A stretch of 47,131 nt of DNA, from contig CAKUFW010000009.1 in assembly GCA_934650975.1 (NCBI GenBank), positions 1 through 47,131 on the forward strand, written 5' to 3'. How positions within the stretch are numbered: the first letter of the stretch is position 1; every line of letters starts with the position of its first letter. The notes beneath the pieces were generated by a model. It did no database searches. It was not told the origin of the DNA and saw nothing but the letters and a program-made list of their open reading frames with translations. This DNA comes from an uncultured Collinsella sp. (GTDB lineage Bacteria > Actinomycetota > Coriobacteriia > Coriobacteriales > Coriobacteriaceae). The position numbers and the translations under genes are program-made. Shown one piece after another: positions 24,758 through 32,558 of the stretch.

Positions 24758-25975
24758 CTAGACCTCCTCGTAGTAGGTGTCGGGGTTCTCGGGGTCGAAG
24801 GGCTCGTTGGCCCACATGACCGTCACGAGGTCCTCGGTGTCGGACAGGTTGGTGATGGAGTGCGTGTATCCGGGGATCATCTCCACGGCGCGCATGTCCG
24901 AGCCGGAGACGAAGTACTCGTCGACGGGGAACGGGTTTCCATCGGAGTCCTCCCCCACCTTCCTGAGCTTGATGCTCGCGGTGCCGGAGACCACCAGAAA
25001 CCTCTCCCACTTGCTCATGTGCCAGTGGTTGCCCTTGGTGATGCCGGGCCTGGACACGTTGATCGAGACCTGGCCGCGCTCGGGCGTACGCAGGAACTCC
25101 GTGAACGAGCCGCGCGCGTCCGTGTTGGGCTTGAGGCTATAGGCGAAGTGCCCCGGCTCGTAGTAGGACAGGAACGTGCTCCACAGCTTCTTGGAGAAGG
25201 AGCCCTCCGCGAGGTCGGGCACCGACAGCGTCTCGCGGCTGTCGCGGAAGCTGTCCAGCAGGTAGACGATCTCGCCCAGGGACTTGATGTCGGTCCCGGG
25301 GACGTAGCAGAAGTCATCACCGTCCACGCGCTCCAGTCCATCGTAGCCGCAGCGGTGCTCCTGACCCAGCAGGCCAGCTAGCATCTCGTCGACCAGGTCG
25401 TCGATGTAGAGGAGCTCGAGCTCCACGCTGGGGTCGTTCACGGTGTAGGGTCGGCCGTTCGCGATCGCGTCGCAGAAGGTAGCGACGGCGGAGTTGTAGC
25501 GCGGGCGGCACCACTTGCCGTAGAGGTTCGGGAAGCGGTAGATGAGCACCGGCGCGCCGGTCCTCTCGGAGTACCCGCGGAACAGGCCCTCCCCCGCGAG
25601 CTTCGACTCGCCGTAGACCGAGCCCTCGAAGCGGCCGGACAGGCTCGCCTGCGCGGAGCTGGAGATCATGACGGGGCACCTGTTGCCGTGGCGCTCAAGG
25701 GTGTCCAGCAGCGTGGAGGCGAACCCGAAGTTGCCCTCCATGAACTCCGCCTGGTCCTTGGGGCGGTTGACGCCGGCCAGGTTGAACACGAAGTCGGCGC
25801 GGGAGCAGTACTCGTCGAGCTCCTCAGGCGTCGAGTCGACGTCGTACTCCATGACCTCGATCGGCAGCAGTGCCCGGTATTTCTCGCGACGGTCCTTGCC
25901 GTCGCGGATGTTCTTGAGCGCGCAGCAGAGGTTCTTTCCGACGAAGCCCCTGGCGCCGGTGACGAGGACGCGCAC
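24758..25975 (-). CDS. capF: Bifunctional reductase with cupin domain, CapF/FnlB type
   Basis: 405 residues from GTG, directly after the CapE stop. N-terminal Rossmann motif TGARGFVGKN and an SDR-type domain to about residue 245, then a cupin domain with GNHWHMSKWERFLVV carrying metal-binding histidines. CapF of Staphylococcus aureus has this architecture: the cupin part does a C3 epimerisation and the SDR part an NADPH reduction. Second step of UDP-L-FucNAc synthesis. Confidence 0.93.
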   Translation of the reverse strand: MRVLVTGARGFVGKNLCCALKNIRDGKDRREKYRALLPIEVMEYDVDSTPEELDEYCSRADFVFNLAGVNRPKDQAEFMEGNFGFASTLLDTLERHGNRCPVMISSSAQASLSGRFEGSVYGESKLAGEGLFRGYSERTGAPVLIYRFPNLYGKWCRPRYNSAVATFCDAIANGRPYTVNDPSVELELLYIDDLVDEMLAGLLGQEHRCGYDGLERVDGDDFCYVPGTDIKSLGEIVYLLDSFRDSRETLSVPDLAEGSFSKKLWSTFLSYYEPGHFAYSLKPNTDARGSFTEFLRTPERGQVSINVSRPGITKGNHWHMSKWERFLVVSGTASIKLRKVGEDSDGNPFPVDEYFVSGSDMRAVEMIPGYTHSITNLSDTEDLVTVMWANEPFDPENPDTYYEEV

Positions 25976-25976
25976 C

Positions 25977-27038
25977 CTACTGCACCGCCTCGTGCTCGCG
26001 GCCCTCGAGCGCCAGCTGCACGTACTCGGCGGTCTTGATCTTGGCGATGGTGCCGGCCACGTCGAGCCTCTCGGTGTTGTGGGAGGTGTAGGACTCGTCT
26101 GCCTGGGTCTCCACCTCGCCGTCCACGACGAACTTGTCGTAGTTCAGGTCGCGCGAGTCGCAGGCCACGCGGTAGTAGCCGCCCATGTCCTCGGCGCGCA
26201 GTCGCTCCTCGCGGGTCATGAGGGTCTCGAAGAGCTTCTCGCCGTGGCGGGTGCCGATCACCTGGGTGCCCACGCGGCCGAAGACCTCCTGCACGGCCTC
26301 GGCGAGGTCGCCGATGGTGGAGGCCGGCGCCTTCTGGATGAACAGGTCGCCGGGGTTGGCGTGCTCGAAGGCGAACTGCACCAGGTCCACCGCCTCGTCC
26401 AGGTTCATGAGGAAGCGGGTCATGTTGGGGTCGGTCACGGTGAGCGGCTCGCCCTTGCGGATGCGGTCGATGAACAGCGGGATCACCGAGCCGCGCGAGC
26501 ACATGACGTTGCCGTAGCGGGTGCAGCAGATGGTGGTGCGGCCGGCGCCGTTGCGGGCGTTGGCGTAGATGATGGACTCCATCATGGCCTTGGACTTGCC
26601 CATGGCGTTGATGGGGTAGGCCGCCTTGTCGGTGGACAGGCACACGACGCGGTCGACGCCCTCGTCGATCGCGGCGTGCAGCACGTTGTCCGTGCCGATG
26701 ACGTTGGTGCGCACGGCCTCCATGGGGAAGAACTCGCAGGAGGGCACCTGCTTCAGGGCGGCGGCGTGGAAGATGTAGTCCACGCCGTGCATGGCATCGC
26801 GCACCGATTGGGCGTTGCGGACGTCGCCAATGAAGAAGCGGACCTTGGAGGCGAGCTCGGGCGACTTCTCCTGCAGGCGGTGGCGCATGTCGTCCTGCTT
26901 CTTCTCGTCGCGGGAGAAGATGCGGATCTCGGCCAGGTCTGTGTTCATGAAGTGCTTGAGCACGGTGTTGCCGAACGAGCCGGTGCCGCCCGTGATCATC
27001 AGGGTCTTGCCATCAAAAACGGATAAATTATTTGTCAT
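25977..27038 (-). CDS. capE: UDP-GlcNAc 4,6-dehydratase/5-epimerase, CapE/FnlA type
   Basis: 353 residues; AAAGGAA seven bases before ATG. Rossmann motif TGGTGSFG (residues 16-23), FSRDEKKQDDMRHRL, CLSTDKAAYPINAMGKSK as the active-site block. First step of the UDP-L-FucNAc pathway. Start overlaps the upstream transferase stop by 11 bases. Confidence 0.94.
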   Translation of the reverse strand: MTNNLSVFDGKTLMITGGTGSFGNTVLKHFMNTDLAEIRIFSRDEKKQDDMRHRLQEKSPELASKVRFFIGDVRNAQSVRDAMHGVDYIFHAAALKQVPSCEFFPMEAVRTNVIGTDNVLHAAIDEGVDRVVCLSTDKAAYPINAMGKSKAMMESIIYANARNGAGRTTICCTRYGNVMCSRGSVIPLFIDRIRKGEPLTVTDPNMTRFLMNLDEAVDLVQFAFEHANPGDLFIQKAPASTIGDLAEAVQEVFGRVGTQVIGTRHGEKLFETLMTREERLRAEDMGGYYRVACDSRDLNYDKFVVDGEVETQADESYTSHNTERLDVAGTIAKIKTAEYVQLALEGREHEAVQ

Positions 27039-28254
27039 GCTTGGTTCCTTTCAGGGCTTCCAGCGCATTTATTAACGTTGTAAAAAACGATTCACGCGAG
27101 TAATGCTCGTTGCAATATTTCCTAGCACGCTCGCCTAGCGCAGCTCTTTCTTCACCCGAAAGGGCTGCCATTTCGCGACAACACCTGACAAGACCTTGTA
27201 CGTCTTCTGCTTCGCAACAAAATCCGCATTTGGCATCATCAAGAACACGACGCGCTTCCCCTGTCACCGTACCGATTACTGGTTTTCCAGCGGCCATGTA
27301 CGATTGAATTTTTCGAGGGAGCGTATAACCAAGAATGGGGCTATTGGCAAAAGTCGCCACCATCGCATCGGCACGAGAATAATAGGCAGGCATTTCCTCG
27401 ATGGAATGTCTGCCGTGGAAAACTACGTTGCAAGCATCACGATCGCTTGCGAGCTTTTTACAGGCATCCAGCTCAGTGCCGGAGCCAACAATATGGAAAA
27501 CGAACGGCTCATCCTTCAGGACGCTTGCAGCCTCAATAAGCGTTTGCACCGACTGCGCGGAGCCGATGTTACCTGCGAACATCAGGTTTAACTTATCAGT
27601 TGGGAATCGGTCAGAGTCAAGTGCGCATTCGATGGCAGTCGCATCAGAAAAAGCATCCTCGGCGAATTGCGGTAAAAATATGCCGCGAATCTTTCTTCCC
27701 AACAGGTCAGACAGATAGTCTTCGAAAGCCGGCGAGGTTATAGCCAGCGCGTCAGCTTGCGAGTAGATTCGCTTCGATTCAAAAGCAAACGCCTTATAAA
27801 TTGGCGAGTTCGTTCCAATTCCACCCGCAAGTAAGCTCTCTGGCCACAAATCAATGACATAATGCAGCACGGGAATACCATGCTTTTTCGCATACGAAAA
27901 AGCAGGTTCCGCCATCATCACTGGAGAGAGTTGGAATACGATAGCGACGTCGAATTTCGAATCCAGCTTCGCGATAGCTTTCTTGCCTTTGGCCGGAAAA
28001 CTGTAATAATTTCTAATGCGATTCAACGTGCCAGTTTTACGTGGACAGATTTTAGTTCGCAATACATGCACGCCGTTACGGTATTCATCAAGGTGTTTAT
28101 CGCCCTCGTATCCCTCATAAAGGTTTCCTTCGGGATAATTAGGACGACCCGTAACTACAGTCACCTCATGACCGCGAGCAACAAGCTCTTCGCAGATTTC
28201 AGAAACGTTGAAAGGCTCGGGCCAATAATATTGGCAAACGGCGAGAATTCTCAT
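27028..28254 (-). CDS. Glycosyltransferase family 4, WbuB-like
   Basis: 408 residues from ATG at 28254, which shares bases with the stop of the priming transferase (ATGA). MRILAVCQYYWPEPFNVSEI, VVTGRPNYPEG, then DLWPESLLAGG and FAGNIGSAQSVQTLIEA are close to WbuB-type transferases, which often use UDP-L-FucNAc. Since capE-F-G follow directly, it is the likely FucNAc transferase. An upstream in-frame extension to 28338 has no support. Confidence 0.88.
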   Translation of the reverse strand: MRILAVCQYYWPEPFNVSEICEELVARGHEVTVVTGRPNYPEGNLYEGYEGDKHLDEYRNGVHVLRTKICPRKTGTLNRIRNYYSFPAKGKKAIAKLDSKFDVAIVFQLSPVMMAEPAFSYAKKHGIPVLHYVIDLWPESLLAGGIGTNSPIYKAFAFESKRIYSQADALAITSPAFEDYLSDLLGRKIRGIFLPQFAEDAFSDATAIECALDSDRFPTDKLNLMFAGNIGSAQSVQTLIEAASVLKDEPFVFHIVGSGTELDACKKLASDRDACNVVFHGRHSIEEMPAYYSRADAMVATFANSPILGYTLPRKIQSYMAAGKPVIGTVTGEARRVLDDAKCGFCCEAEDVQGLVRCCREMAALSGEERAALGERARKYCNEHYSRESFFTTLINALEALKGTKHDK

Positions 28255-28982
28255 TGCGCCGCCTCGCCATCGTGACCGGCGACTTTGGTCTCCACCACTT
28301 CTGAACCTGAAAGCTTCGAGAATGTACCGAAGAAGCACCTCAGGTCGAAGCCGATGCTTCGTTTCCGTACGTACTCGCCATCCAAAGCTGATTTCGCTTC
28401 AATGGTTAGCTCGTCTCGGCCGTTAATCTGCGCCCAACCAGTAAGTCCCGGTTGAACGTTATTCGCTCCATATTTGTCGCGCTCAGCAACAAGGTCAAAC
28501 TGGCTCCACAGCGCAGGTCTAGGACCAATAACGCTCATCTTGCCGGTAAAGATATTCCACATCTGTGGAAGCTCATCTAGGCTCAGTTTTCGTAGCGTTG
28601 CGCCAATTGGCGTCATCCAGTCAGCACCATTGATCATATGGCTTGGCAGATCTGGAGTATCTATACGCATTGTTCGGAACTTATAGATATTAAAAAGCTC
28701 TTTATCTTTTCCAACGCGCTTCTGCTTGAAAATAATAGGACCCGGGCTTGTGAGCTTTACGGCAAGCGCAGTGCCTGCAATCACAGGACTCAGCACAATA
28801 AGCCCTAGACCGCTTGAAGCAATGTCAAACACACGTTTAATGAATCGATAGCCAAGCTTGCCATCAAGATCAAACTCATTCGCAATTGATTCAGGAGTGG
28901 AAGTAAGCGCATACACTGCAGGCGCATCAGAAGGTGAAAGGCTAGCGCTCATCGCCTGTTCTATTGTCTTAATTTCAGTCAT
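28251..28982 (-). CDS. Priming sugar-phosphate transferase (polyprenyl-phosphate, PglC/WcaJ catalytic domain)
   Basis: 243 residues from ATG at 28982 (AGGTG upstream; GTG at 28988 is the alternative). After about 45 variable residues one membrane/re-entrant segment (FIKRVFDIASSGLGLIVLSP) is followed by KRVGKDKELFNIYKFRTM, LSLDELPQMWNIFTG, MSVIGPRP and QPGLTGWAQINGRDEL. It transfers a sugar-phosphate to undecaprenyl phosphate to begin the repeat unit. It lacks the extra N-terminal membrane helices of WbaP/WcaJ, so it is a monotopic form. Confidence 0.93.
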   Translation of the reverse strand: MTEIKTIEQAMSASLSPSDAPAVYALTSTPESIANEFDLDGKLGYRFIKRVFDIASSGLGLIVLSPVIAGTALAVKLTSPGPIIFKQKRVGKDKELFNIYKFRTMRIDTPDLPSHMINGADWMTPIGATLRKLSLDELPQMWNIFTGKMSVIGPRPALWSQFDLVAERDKYGANNVQPGLTGWAQINGRDELTIEAKSALDGEYVRKRSIGFDLRCFFGTFSKLSGSEVVETKVAGHDGEAAQ

Positions 28983-28988
28983 AGACAC

Positions 28989-30869
28989 CTAATCGTTAAA
29001 CTGCGGATGATACGTAGGTACAACCTCAGCGAGCACAGACTTGACAGCATCGTTATCCTTGTCGAGGCAGTCGTGAAGCCTCTGAAGCTTGTCTTTAATC
29101 TCTTCCATCTTGTCGGCCTCGGCCGTGGAGATGCGAATCTCGGAATGTTCAGTCGGCAGGAGTTGCTCGTTGTCCATAAGGAGCTCCTCGTACATCTTTT
29201 CGCCAGGACGCAGGCCGACTTCTTTAATCTCGATGTCTTTGCCAGGCTTAAGACCACTAAGCGTGATGAGGTTCACGGCAAGGTCATAGATCTTGACCGG
29301 TTCACCCATGTCCAGAACAAAGATCTCACCACCGTGAGCCAACGCACCGGCAGTAATGACCAGCTTGCTTGCCTCGGGGATGGTCATGAAGTAGCGGGTA
29401 ATGTCCTTGTGCGTAATGGTGATGGGGCCACCCTCGCGCAGCTGACGCCTAAACAGCGGGATAACCGAACCGTGGCTACCAAGAACATTGCCAAAACGGA
29501 CAGCGGTAAAAATCGTCTTACTGTTGGCCGCGTAATACTGAACGATCATCTCGTCCATACGTTTGGTTGCACCCATAGCGTTTGTCGGATTAACAGCCTT
29601 ATCAGTAGAAATCTGCACGTAGTGGCTGCACTGATATTTGTCAGCAAGGCGTACGACGTTGAGCGTGCCAAAGACGTTGTTCTCAATTGCCTCGCGGGCG
29701 TTGTGTTCCATAAGAGGAACGTGTTTATGGGCTGCAGCGTGGAACACAACTTGAGGATGGTACTTCTCAAAGACCTTGGTAATCGCTGGAAGATGCGTAA
29801 TGGAGCCGATAAAGACTTGAATATCAGTGCCTTGATCATGAGCGGTCTTGATGATGTCGTGATACAGCTCGTAGGTAGTGTTCTCGTAAATATCGAACAA
29901 CACGATTTGAGACGGTTGAGCCGGAAGAAGCTGACGCACAAGCTCGGAGCCGATCGACCCGCCACCGCCCGTAACCAGAATACGCTTGCCGGTAACGTAG
30001 CCCATCTGGTTAAGGTCAAGCGACTTCTCCTGGCGAGAAAGCAAGTCGCTGATCTCGACCTCACGAAGGGCAACCCTGCCTACACCATCCTGCGGAATAT
30101 CGCGGACATTGGGCAGCGTGAGAACTCTAAGCCCCGTTTTCATGCAGAAGTCATAGATGCGCTGACGCTCTTCGCGCGTAGAACTCGGTACGGCGACGAC
30201 AATCTGCTCTGCCTCGCAATCGTGTGCAATAGCTGGAATATCCTCGCAGGTGCCGCAAACCTTAATATCGTGAATGCGCTGGTTTTGCTTATTAGGGTCA
30301 TCATCCACTACGGCAACAGGGTCACCGATCATATCTGGATCCCCGTTGAGCATACGCTTAATGGTAAGCGAGCCGGTCTCGCCCGCTCCTACGATAAGTG
30401 TGCGCGGCAAGTGCGCGTCAGACTTGCTTTTAAAACGCCAGAGCTGACTGCCGTACAAAGCGCGGATACCAAAACGGCCGCCACCGCAGATGATGACCAA
30501 AATAGCCCAAGCCATGACATCCTCGCGAAGCGACATGCCCTTGCCAAAGAAAGCACTGAAGATAACGTCGCCGATAACAGAGCCAACAGTTACTGCGGCA
30601 ACGATGCGGCCCGCTTCGGAAATACTCGCATAGCGCCACAGGCTGCTATACATGTGGAAGAACCAAAAAACGATGACATTGATAACCGCGAGCACAGTAA
30701 TTGCAGGGCATGCGCCGGCAGCTCCACTAAATGTTGCCCAATGCTGCGTTCCCCACGATGCGATAAACACCGCGAAAAAGGTCGCAACAAAGTCATAGAC
30801 CATCAGCGCGTACGGTTCGAAGGCGCTCAGCTTCCCCTTTTGCTTTGCGCTCTTGGATTCAGTGTTCAA
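28989..30869 (-). CDS. Membrane NDP-sugar 4,6-dehydratase/epimerase (CapD/WbpM/PglF type)
   Basis: 626 residues. Four N-terminal membrane helices (about 20-130), a first Rossmann domain with TLIVGAGETGS near 155, then the dehydratase domain with ILVTGGGGSIGSELVRQL near 296 and YVQISTDKAVNPTNAMGATK. Such proteins make the UDP-4-keto-6-deoxy sugar used by the priming transferase coded just downstream. No aminotransferase or acetyltransferase for a bacillosamine route is visible, so the final primer sugar is open. Confidence 0.92.
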   Translation of the reverse strand: MNTESKSAKQKGKLSAFEPYALMVYDFVATFFAVFIASWGTQHWATFSGAAGACPAITVLAVINVIVFWFFHMYSSLWRYASISEAGRIVAAVTVGSVIGDVIFSAFFGKGMSLREDVMAWAILVIICGGGRFGIRALYGSQLWRFKSKSDAHLPRTLIVGAGETGSLTIKRMLNGDPDMIGDPVAVVDDDPNKQNQRIHDIKVCGTCEDIPAIAHDCEAEQIVVAVPSSTREERQRIYDFCMKTGLRVLTLPNVRDIPQDGVGRVALREVEISDLLSRQEKSLDLNQMGYVTGKRILVTGGGGSIGSELVRQLLPAQPSQIVLFDIYENTTYELYHDIIKTAHDQGTDIQVFIGSITHLPAITKVFEKYHPQVVFHAAAHKHVPLMEHNAREAIENNVFGTLNVVRLADKYQCSHYVQISTDKAVNPTNAMGATKRMDEMIVQYYAANSKTIFTAVRFGNVLGSHGSVIPLFRRQLREGGPITITHKDITRYFMTIPEASKLVITAGALAHGGEIFVLDMGEPVKIYDLAVNLITLSGLKPGKDIEIKEVGLRPGEKMYEELLMDNEQLLPTEHSEIRISTAEADKMEEIKDKLQRLHDCLDKDNDAVKSVLAEVVPTYHPQFND

Positions 30870-30956
30870 AATTAGCTCTTCTCTCCCCTATTAATACCGT
30901 TGTCTACGTCCCCGCCCCCGGGGATCCTCCCTGCCCCGTTAAACAGTCGCCCGTAG

Positions 30957-31502
30957 TTAGGCGATCGCCTTTTTAAGGTTTCGCATTACGCGCTGCTCGG
31001 CTGAAAGCACGGCAAGGCCAACGCGCGTAGTCACGCGTCGGCCGCACAGATCGAGCTCCAAATAAGCAGTGCTCTTACGTCTGTTAATGGTTTTGATAAG
31101 GCCTTCGTGGCCCAGCAGCGGACCAGCCGTCACTACGACCTGGTCGCCGTCTTTTAAGGCCTCGCTCATGGGCACCACGCGGTCTCCCCTATGGGTAAAA
31201 CTGCCAATGAGTTGGGTCTCTTCTTTTGCCAGCGGCACAAACTGACCGTCCTGGGCAAGCACCCGGGCAAAGTCGTCCATGCGCAGCAGATACTGTTGCA
31301 CGGTGCGAGGATCTGCCGTATCGCAGATAAGATAACCGGGAAAGAGCGGCTTGGTCGTCTTGACCCATTCGCCGTGTACTTTGATCTCGGTTTGAAATTG
31401 GGGATAAAAGAGCTCCTGCATGGCACCAGCCGGCACCACGCGCTCAATGCGCTCGCGCATTACGTCTTCGCGACCGTTAATGACCTGAATCACATACCAC
31501 AC
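30957..31502 (-). CDS. loaP: NusG-family antiterminator (LoaP type) of the polysaccharide operon
   Basis: 181 residues from GTG at 31502, since MWYVIQVINGRED is the usual NusG-type start and AAGGGG lies about nine bases before it; a GTG at 31511 is also possible. NusG N-terminal domain to about 110 (LFPGYLICDT) and a KOW domain with GDQVVVTAGPLLGHEGLIKT. Specialised NusG paralogues at the head of large polysaccharide operons (LoaP, UpxY, RfaH) let RNA polymerase pass internal terminators. First gene of a 15-kb operon, consistent with that job. Long hairpins upstream may be its RNA target. Confidence 0.88.
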   Translation of the reverse strand: MWYVIQVINGREDVMRERIERVVPAGAMQELFYPQFQTEIKVHGEWVKTTKPLFPGYLICDTADPRTVQQYLLRMDDFARVLAQDGQFVPLAKEETQLIGSFTHRGDRVVPMSEALKDGDQVVVTAGPLLGHEGLIKTINRRKSTAYLELDLCGRRVTTRVGLAVLSAEQRVMRNLKKAIA

Positions 31503-31531
31503 GAGCACCACCCCCTTGCTGTCTTACGTGT

Positions 31532-31604
31532 GGCTCACGGGGTTTGGGTATGGCTTCGCCAGGGCGCTTGTGCGCGAAGGCGCTCCATATTCAAACCCTG
31601 AGCC
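31532..31604 (-). promoter_or_regulatory. Long leader hairpin upstream of loaP
   Basis: On the minus-strand RNA four helices stack into one stem: 31599-31604 with 31532-31537 (GGCTCA), 31592-31598 with 31540-31546 (GGGTTTG), 31585-31589 with 31549-31553 (TATGG), and an inner CTTCGC/GCGAAG. There is no following T-run, so it is not a plain terminator. It ends 30 bases before the loaP start. A role as antiterminator recognition element is inferred. Confidence 0.6.
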
Positions 31605-31700
31605 CAGTTAGACAAGCACGTGGCTCTGCCCCACCGTGAACGGTATTTAAAAGCGCAGCCGCTAGAGGCGCGGACGTGTATCGCAAAATGACCGCGCCCC

Positions 31701-31760
31701 CAGCTGGCTGCGTGCGGCCCAGTCAAGCGGGTACAAAACTGGACCGCACGCAAACAGCTG
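31701..31760. repeat. Second strong hairpin in the loaP upstream region
   Basis: Arms of 14 bases (31710-31723, 31738-31751) pair with a single G-T; CAGCTG boxes flank both sides (31701-31706, 31755-31760) and can extend the stem. No T-run follows in either direction. It may be part of the leader or an operator. Confidence 0.5.
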
Positions 31761-32313
31761 TAGGACTGCTGCGTTTTGGCATGCAGTTGCTGCATTGAAT
31801 TTGCTTGCGGAAACGTAAGTCCGTGTTGCAATTCGATGCGACAACGCATGACAAGCATTATTGGAGCTCGTGGTTTTTCTGGCACCGCCGTTACGGCCGG
31901 ATGCTGATCGACCCTGCGCTTTGCGGCTTGCTGGAGCCGTGAGCACAGTTGAACCCTTGTAACGTTAGGTATCCTAGCACAGTTAGCAGCTCTAACCTTT
32001 TGCGGCGTGTTGGGCAACATATTGTTCATTTGCCGTGTATATGGGGGTTATCCTGCTAGCTAGTTCACGTTGTCGCAGGTTTTTAGAGGTGTGCGGGTTA
32101 CCGCGAGCTGCCTGAGTTGTAAGGCTGACGGCGCGAGTTGTTAAAAGAATTGCATCTAGCTAACAAACTATGTACAGAACTTGCGGGTTATTGCGCAACT
32201 TTTTGCGGGTGGTGGCGTGAGCGTCGCATTGCGAAGATGCTCATCGCACAATAGGCACGCCTGGCTACAGAGTCAACGCATTTTGGGGTGGTTTGTTGGA
32301 CGACTTTTTAGGT
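31761..32313. other. Gene-free upstream region of the polysaccharide operon
   Basis: No gene is supported. The element TGCGACAAC or its complement occurs at 31837-31845 and 32069-32077, and again in both arms of the palindrome at 32314-32342, which is suggestive of binding sites. A possible -10 (TAGGAT, minus strand, near 31970) lies in it, but no matching -35 was found. Minus-strand frames of 94 and 164 codons here (31662-31946 and 31535-32029) overlap the hairpins and have no recognisable content. Confidence 0.4.
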
Positions 32314-32342
32314 GTAGTTGTCGCAAAATTTGCGACAACTAC
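32314..32342. repeat. 29-bp near-perfect palindrome
   Basis: Arms 32314-32327 and 32329-32342 are exact complements (core TTGTCGCAAA/TTTGCGACAA) around one central base. It could be an operator for the polysaccharide operon or part of an insertion target; it lies about 90 bases before the structured left flank of the IS110 element. Confidence 0.6.
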
Positions 32343-32435
32343 TGCTGACGGTGAACTTGAACAGGAAAGCAATTTGCATATTTTGCAAAAATGCAGTTCA
32401 GCCACTTAATATCGCATGCAAATAGACGATATGAG

Positions 32436-32538
32436 AAAGCCATTGGGGTCGCCTCCCCCGCGTCGCAGCTTCTTTCCGCGGGCTCGGGGTGCCACAATGG
32501 GCTTTGAGTATCGGCCCGTGCGGTAGCCCTTACCGCAC
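32436..32538 (+). ncRNA. Candidate bridge RNA region of the IS110 element
   Basis: Three helices are visible: an outer stem AAAGCCATTG (32436-32445) with 32495-32505 (one bulge), an inner CCCGCG/CGCGGG (32457-32462, 32477-32482), leaving an internal loop on both sides, and a second hairpin GTGCGGTA/TACCGCAC (32518-32525, 32531-32538). In IS110-group elements such as IS621 the bridge RNA that guides recombination is coded just upstream of the transposase and has this kind of internal-loop architecture. The assignment is by position and fold only. Confidence 0.45.
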
Positions 32539-32558
32539 CTGCGGGGAGGAGGCTTCCC

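Noticed and set aside
25668..27026. Long plus-strand frame opposite capE/capF; likewise 29007-30875 opposite the membrane dehydratase and 16470-17531 opposite wecB
   Set aside because: Antisense frames caused by codon bias of well-identified minus-strand genes; translations are low complexity and match nothing.
31535..32029. 164- and 94-codon minus-strand frames upstream of loaP
   Set aside because: They overlap the strong hairpins, lack recognisable sequence and good starts; a leader region explains them better.
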